7,371 bases of DNA. Source: Candidatus Benthicola azotiphorus (GTDB taxonomy: Bacteria; Gemmatimonadota; Gemmatimonadetes; Palauibacterales; Palauibacteraceae). The stretch is from positions 1 through 7,371 of the forward strand of contig CANPVW010000053.1 of the NCBI GenBank assembly GCA_947581745.1, written 5' to 3'. The notes under the pieces were generated by a model. The model was not told where the DNA came from, did not search any database, and worked only from the letters and a program-made list of their open reading frames with translations. Each line of letters opens with the position of its first letter. Within the stretch, counting starts at the first letter, position 1. The translations under genes and the position numbers were made by a program. Shown here piece by piece: positions 5,726 to 7,371 of this stretch.

Positions 5726-5794
5726 GACGTTCCGGGTGCGGTGTCATTTCATCGGCCGGCGGTTGATCCAGAACAATCGGGGAACCCCTCCAGA

Positions 5795-7371
5795 GTGAGC
5801 CAAGCAACGACACCTTCCGGCCCTGATACCGCGAGCGCTCATCCTCCCGGCGAGCCGCGCGGCCGCTACCTGGCGTTCCTGTCTCTCGCCGCACTCGGCG
5901 TCGTGTACGGGGACATCGGGACGAGTCCGATCTACGCGCTCCGCGAATCGCTGCACGGCTCGCACGGGATCGACAGCTCCGCTGCCAACGTCCTGGGGAT
6001 CCTGTCCCTGATCACGTGGTCCCTGATCCTCGTCATTTCCGTCAAGTACCTCGGAGTAGTGATGCGGGCCGACAACCATGGCGAAGGCGGGATCATGGTC
6101 CTCACGGCCCTCGTGGCACCGGCGGGCGGCGAGGCGAAGGGCGCCAGGAAGTTGCTGGTGCTCGCTGGACTGTTCGGCGCCGCGCTTCTCTACGGCGACA
6201 GCATGATCACACCCGCGATCTCCGTGCTCAGCGCCGTCGAGGGACTTCAGGTGGCGACGCCGGTGTTCACGCCGTACGTGATCCCGATCACGGTCGTGAT
6301 CCTGTTCGGTCTGTTCGCCATCCAGAGCCGCGGCACGGCAAGGATCGGCACGCTGTTCGGTCCGATCGTCCTCGTCTGGTTCCTGGTGCTCGCCGGCCTC
6401 GGCGTGCAGCACATCGCGGATAACCCGTCCGTGTTCATCGCCCTCAACCCGGCGCATGGGTTCGAGTTCTTCGGGCGCAACGGGGTGCGCGGGTTCCTGG
6501 TCCTCGGCAGCGTCTTCCTGGTGGTGACGGGGGGCGAGGCGCTGTACGCCGACATGGGACACTTCGGGCGCCGGCCGATCCGCCTCACCTGGTTCGCCGT
6601 CGTCCTGCCCGCCCTGCTGCTGAACTATTACGGGCAGGGGGCGATGGTCATCGCCCACCCCGAGACTCTGACACAGCCGTTCTACCTCATGGCGCCGCGC
6701 TGGGCTCTGTTGCCTCTCGTCGGACTGACGACCGTCGCGACCGTGATCGCGTCCCAGGCCGTGATCTCGGGCGCATTCTCGCTTACCCGACAGGCGGTGC
6801 AGCTGGGATACCTGCCCCGCATGCGGATCCAGCACACGTCCGAAAGAGAGATCGGCCAGATCTACGTCTCCGGCATCAACTGGGTGCTGATGACGGCCGC
6901 GATCGGCCTCGTGTTCGGCTTCCGCTCGTCCAGTCGGCTGGCGGCCGCGTACGGCGTTGCCATCACCACCATCATGGTCTTCACCACGATTCTGTTCGCG
7001 TTCGTGGCAGTCCAGCGCTTCCGATGGCCGAAGTGGACGGTAGTGGCGATGGTGATCGGCTTCCTGACGATCGACCTCGCCTTCTGGGGAGCCAACCTGC
7101 CGAAGATCCCGCATGGCGGCTGGTTCCCGCTCCTCGTCGCCGGCGGCATGCTGGTCCTCATGACCACGTGGCGACTCGGCCGCCTGGTCGTGGGTCGGAG
7201 GATGAAGAGCCAGAGTCTGCCGGTGGATCTGTTCGTCCGGAACATGGAGCGCAGCGCTGTGCACCGCGTCCCCGGAACCGCCGTGTACATGCACTCCGGG
7301 GTTCGCGAGACGCCGCCCGCGCTCCTCCACAACCTCAAGCACAACAAGGTGCTGCACGAGCAGGTGCTGCT
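5795..7371 (+). CDS. kup: Kup-family potassium transporter (3' end missing)
   Basis: The frame is open from GTG 5795 to the window edge: 525 complete codons plus two bases. Diagnostic Kup/HAK/KT motifs are VVYGDIGTSPIYALRE (36-51), LLYGDSMITPAISVLSAVEGL (131-151), GGEALYADMGHFG (246-258) and, at the edge, the cytoplasmic LHNLKHNKVLHE (511-522). Numerous hydrophobic segments fit the family's 11-12 TM helices in the inner membrane. Family members are about 620-660 aa, so only the cytoplasmic tail is missing. It takes up K+ with H+ symport in characterised members. The start is uncertain: GTG 5795 lacks a clear Shine-Dalgarno, and an in-frame GTG at 5741 would add 18 residues. The first 24 residues before the conserved core are Pro/Ser/Thr-rich and probably disordered. 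I see no c-di-AMP riboswitch in the preceding 134 nt. It is unlikely to be functionally tied to the upstream hydrolase. Confidence 0.95.
   Translation, partial: MSQATTPSGPDTASAHPPGEPRGRYLAFLSLAALGVVYGDIGTSPIYALRESLHGSHGIDSSAANVLGILSLITWSLILVISVKYLGVVMRADNHGEGGIMVLTALVAPAGGEAKGARKLLVLAGLFGAALLYGDSMITPAISVLSAVEGLQVATPVFTPYVIPITVVILFGLFAIQSRGTARIGTLFGPIVLVWFLVLAGLGVQHIADNPSVFIALNPAHGFEFFGRNGVRGFLVLGSVFLVVTGGEALYADMGHFGRRPIRLTWFAVVLPALLLNYYGQGAMVIAHPETLTQPFYLMAPRWALLPLVGLTTVATVIASQAVISGAFSLTRQAVQLGYLPRMRIQHTSEREIGQIYVSGINWVLMTAAIGLVFGFRSSSRLAAAYGVAITTIMVFTTILFAFVAVQRFRWPKWTVVAMVIGFLTIDLAFWGANLPKIPHGGWFPLLVAGGMLVLMTTWRLGRLVVGRRMKSQSLPVDLFVRNMERSAVHRVPGTAVYMHSGVRETPPALLHNLKHNKVLHEQVL

Noticed and set aside
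5661..5794. c-di-AMP (ydaO-type) riboswitch upstream of the potassium transporter
   Set aside because: Such riboswitches precede K+ transporter genes in some bacteria, but the 134-nt gap shows only a single GC hairpin and none of the conserved junction sequence I would expect.
5744..7357. 537-codon open frame on the minus strand, opposite the Kup gene
   Set aside because: It is rich in His, Asp, Glu, Arg and Gln with no recognisable domain, as expected for the antisense reading of a GC-rich membrane protein gene. The plus strand carries unmistakable Kup motifs throughout.

Overview
The window is dense, high-GC bacterial DNA (roughly two-thirds G+C by eye) that looks chromosomal. I see no mobile element, CRISPR array, tRNA or rRNA. 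The gene content is an ECF sigma factor with a zinc-less membrane anti-sigma, secreted 'FDFWLG' and 'TGDW' proteins, a trans-3-hydroxyproline pathway and a Kup transporter. Together with many non-ATG starts, this fits a free-living or host-associated Gemmatimonadota-like or similar high-GC Gram-negative lineage. That placement is inference only; there is no phylogenetic marker here.

Layout. (1) 1-1504, plus strand: a catabolic pair. It is the C-terminal half of an ornithine cyclodeaminase/mu-crystallin family reductase, followed after 1 nt by a proline-racemase-fold enzyme. The second catalytic Cys of that enzyme is replaced by Thr (SPTGTG), the hallmark of trans-3-hydroxy-L-proline dehydratase. 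The two enzymes would act in sequence: trans-3-hydroxyproline to pyrroline-2-carboxylate to L-proline. (2) 1530-2063, minus strand: a small secreted protein of the FDFWLGTW type, convergent with the catabolic pair. (3) 2064-2283: a divergent intergenic region with an AT-rich patch and a perfect 7-bp hairpin. (4) 2284-3691, plus strand: a tightly coupled trio whose stop and start codons overlap by 4 nt at both junctions. It encodes an ECF sigma factor, a two-TM anti-sigma-like protein that has lost all zinc ligands, and a YbjQ-family protein. (5) 3753-5660, plus strand: two exported proteins sharing one beta-type domain. The first is the domain alone; the second is the same domain fused to an alpha/beta serine hydrolase. 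A strong hairpin lies between them. (6) 5702-5725: a 9-bp GC hairpin, probably the end of that block. (7) 5795-7371, plus strand: a Kup-type potassium transporter cut off by the window edge.

The part most worth following is 2284-5660. A sigma/anti-sigma pair is translationally coupled to a YbjQ protein of unknown function and followed on the same strand by two paralogous exported proteins. This could be a small envelope-response module, but no sequence evidence here proves joint regulation.
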